Source of the DNA: a virus
DNA: 26,795 nucleotides
Reading direction: 5' to 3' (one strand)
Virus record (IMG/VR): IMGVR_UViG_3300017755_000077
Coordinates: 1-26,795 of that record
Both the position numbers and the translations under genes were made by a program. The notes under the pieces were generated by a model. That model was not told the origin of the DNA. It did not search any database and saw only the letters and a list, made by a program, of their open reading frames with translations. Within the stretch, counting starts at the first letter, position 1. The number at the start of each line of letters is the position of its first letter. Shown here piece after piece: positions 25,245 to 26,795 of this stretch.

Positions 25245-26174
25245 ATGATAAATGAACTATTAGTTAATTTGGTAAATTCTGTACTTGGTACTGGAAAAAG
25301 AACTGCAAGAGGCAATCAAGCTTATTGTTGCCCTTTCTGCCACCATTCAAAGCCAAAATTAGAAGTTAATTTTTCTGAAAATAAAAAAGGATATAATCCA
25401 TGGCATTGTTGGGTTTGTGGTAAAAAAGGTACAAGAATATCTACATTATTTAAACAGTTAAAAGCATCATCTGATAAATTTGCTGAATTGTATAAATTAG
25501 TAGCTGAAGAAAAAGAATACCAAACAGTAGAAAATAAAATAGAAGTAAAACTACCTAATGAATTTAAACCTATTAGTAATAATTCTACAGATTTAACAGG
25601 TAAAAAAGCATGGAATTATTTAAAAAATAGAGGAATTACTATAGATGATGTGTTAAAATATAATTTAGGATATTGTGAATATGGGAATTATAGTAATATG
25701 ATTATTATTCCCTCTTATGATAATAATGGTAAATTAAACTACTTTACAGGTAGATCATTTGAAAAAGATCCATATAGAAAATATAAAAATCCTGAATCAT
25801 CACGTAATATTATTCCTTTTGAATTATTCATTAATTGGGATTTACCTTTAATTTTATGTGAAGGTCCATTTGATGCTATAGCTATTAAACGAAATGCTAT
25901 ACCTTTATTAGGTAGTAACATACAGGGTTCTTTAATGAAAAAGATAGTGACATCAACAGTTAAAAAAATATATATAGCACTAGATTCTGATGCAATTAAA
26001 AAAGCAACCAAATATGCAGAAGAATTTATAAATGAAGGTAAGGAAGTTTACATGGTAGAACTTCAGGGGAAAGACCCTAGTGAAATGGGATTTACCGATT
26101 TTACTCAATTAATCCAAAATACCATTCCATTAACACAATATGATTTAATGGAAAAGAAATTACAACTTATATGA
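25245..26174 (+). CDS. DnaG-type DNA primase (T4 gp61-like)
   Basis: 309 residues, near T4 gp61 (342). The N-terminal zinc-binding domain shows CPFC (Cys29, Cys32) and HCWVCG (Cys55, Cys58). The TOPRIM catalytic core shows LILCEGPFDAIAI at about 202-214, with the catalytic Glu, and IALDSDA at about 244-250, with the paired Asp residues. The protein makes RNA primers on single-stranded DNA for lagging-strand synthesis. A separate helicase-interaction domain is not obvious, in line with phage primases that bind a separate helicase. The 3' end overlaps the nuclease gene by ATGA, suggesting a replication/recombination operon. The family call is secure. Confidence 0.92.
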   Translation: MINELLVNLVNSVLGTGKRTARGNQAYCCPFCHHSKPKLEVNFSENKKGYNPWHCWVCGKKGTRISTLFKQLKASSDKFAELYKLVAEEKEYQTVENKIEVKLPNEFKPISNNSTDLTGKKAWNYLKNRGITIDDVLKYNLGYCEYGNYSNMIIIPSYDNNGKLNYFTGRSFEKDPYRKYKNPESSRNIIPFELFINWDLPLILCEGPFDAIAIKRNAIPLLGSNIQGSLMKKIVTSTVKKIYIALDSDAIKKATKYAEEFINEGKEVYMVELQGKDPSEMGFTDFTQLIQNTIPLTQYDLMEKKLQLI

Positions 26175-26795
26175 GCAAGAAAACAATCAAAAAATCCTAC
26201 AACAGGATTTTAGAAATTAGTGAAGATGCTAAACAAATTACTTTACCTGACTCTAGGTATTATCAAAGGAATGGTGAGTATTACCCATCAATAACTTATG
26301 TTTTAAGTTGTTATCCAAAAGGAAAACACTTTCAAGATTGGTTAAAAAAGGTAGGATACTCTGCAGATTGGATTGTTAAAAAAGCAAGTGAAGAAGGAAC
26401 TCAAGTACACGAAATGTGTGAGGATTATCTTAATGGTAAAGAATTAAATTTTTTACAAAATGGAATTCCAATGTATAATCCCTTAGTATGGCAAATGTTT
26501 TTACGTTTTGTTGATTTTTGGGAGACTTATAACCCAACATTAATTGAAACTGAAGTACATTTATTTTCAGATGAAATTAGAGTAGCAGGTACTTGTGATA
26601 TGGTATGTGAAATTAATGGTGAATTATGGATTATAGATTTTAAAACATCTAATCATTTACAAACTACTTATGATTTACAAACATCTATTTATGGTAAATG
26701 TTATGAAGAATGTTTTGGTAAAAAAGCGGATCGTTATGGCATATTATGGTTAAAATCATCTAAAAGAGGGCCTAAAGAAGGTGCTATTCAAGGTA
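26171..26795 (+). CDS. PD-(D/E)XK nuclease, RecB/Cas4-like (3' end cut by window)
   Basis: At least 208 residues; the gene runs off the window end. Motifs in order are GTQVHEMCEDYL (His and Glu, about 77-88), AGTCDMVCEINGELWIIDFK with the catalytic Asp of GTCD, then DFKTS (Asp and Lys) and YDLQTSIYGKCYEE (Gln). This is the order of the Cas4/RecB-nuclease branch of PD-(D/E)XK enzymes. Members act as exonucleases in recombination or as DNA-end processing enzymes. The start is ATG 26171, overlapping the primase stop by four bases. The C-terminal part is missing, so any iron-sulphur cysteines cannot be checked. Confidence 0.87.
   Translation, partial: MSKKTIKKSYNRILEISEDAKQITLPDSRYYQRNGEYYPSITYVLSCYPKGKHFQDWLKKVGYSADWIVKKASEEGTQVHEMCEDYLNGKELNFLQNGIPMYNPLVWQMFLRFVDFWETYNPTLIETEVHLFSDEIRVAGTCDMVCEINGELWIIDFKTSNHLQTTYDLQTSIYGKCYEECFGKKADRYGILWLKSSKRGPKEGAIQG

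Noticed and set aside
1-26795. CRISPR array, insertion sequence or integrase
   Set aside because: No regularly spaced repeats, transposase-like protein or inverted-repeat ends were seen; short repeats found are isolated.

Overview
The window looks like part of a tailed-phage genome (or a prophage/uncultured viral contig) with a contractile, T4-like tail. Its probable host is in the phylum Bacteroidota, most likely a flavobacterium-like bacterium. The phage call rests on a baseplate cassette: a gp5-like spike candidate, gp25, gp6, and a giant gp7/P2 gpI-like protein. A gp55-like late sigma factor, a small tRNA cluster, a DnaG-type primase and a PD-(D/E)XK nuclease support it. The host call rests on three things: a predicted secreted protein ending in a type IX secretion (T9SS) type-B/CHU_C sorting domain, very AT-rich DNA whose starts sit behind A-rich leaders rather than Shine-Dalgarno boxes, and three intergenic sites resembling the Bacteroidota -33/-7 promoter. 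All genes read on the + strand, mostly with short gaps or overlaps.

Layout. Positions 1-1648 hold the tail of a truncated gene, a predicted lipoprotein and three small unknown proteins. Positions 1649-2066 hold tRNA-Leu(UAA), tRNA-His(GUG), tRNA-Arg(UCU) and a fourth tRNA-like element that has an acceptor stem and T-arm but no recognisable D or anticodon arm. Positions 2067-3272 encode the T9SS-type secreted protein. Positions 3336-6157 carry small unknown proteins, an HD-domain phosphohydrolase, a small membrane protein and the gp55-like sigma factor. Positions 6184-24733 are the tail/baseplate module: spike candidate, a 571-residue putative structural protein, gp25, gp6, a DNRLRE-like protein, a coiled-coil protein, a 2496-residue gpI/gp7-like protein with a LamG-like region, and three further putative structural proteins, two of which are paralogues. 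Positions 24727-26795 begin a nucleic-acid module: GIY-YIG-like nuclease, DnaG-type primase and a RecB/Cas4-like nuclease cut by the window edge.

How the parts work together. The sigma factor probably directs late transcription of the structural genes. Five junctions in or next to the baseplate cassette use a one-base TAATG stop-start overlap, which suggests translational coupling of proteins made together. The tRNAs decode TTA, AGA and CAY codons; TTA and AGA are very common in the phage genes. The lipoprotein and the T9SS-tagged protein are the best candidates for accessory genes acting at the host cell surface.

Most unusual points: the T9SS sorting domain in a phage setting; a roughly 95-residue module apparently inserted into different virion proteins, with one insertion mapped cleanly against a paralogue; the atypical tRNA-like element; and three intergenic CGTATATT promoter-like sites.
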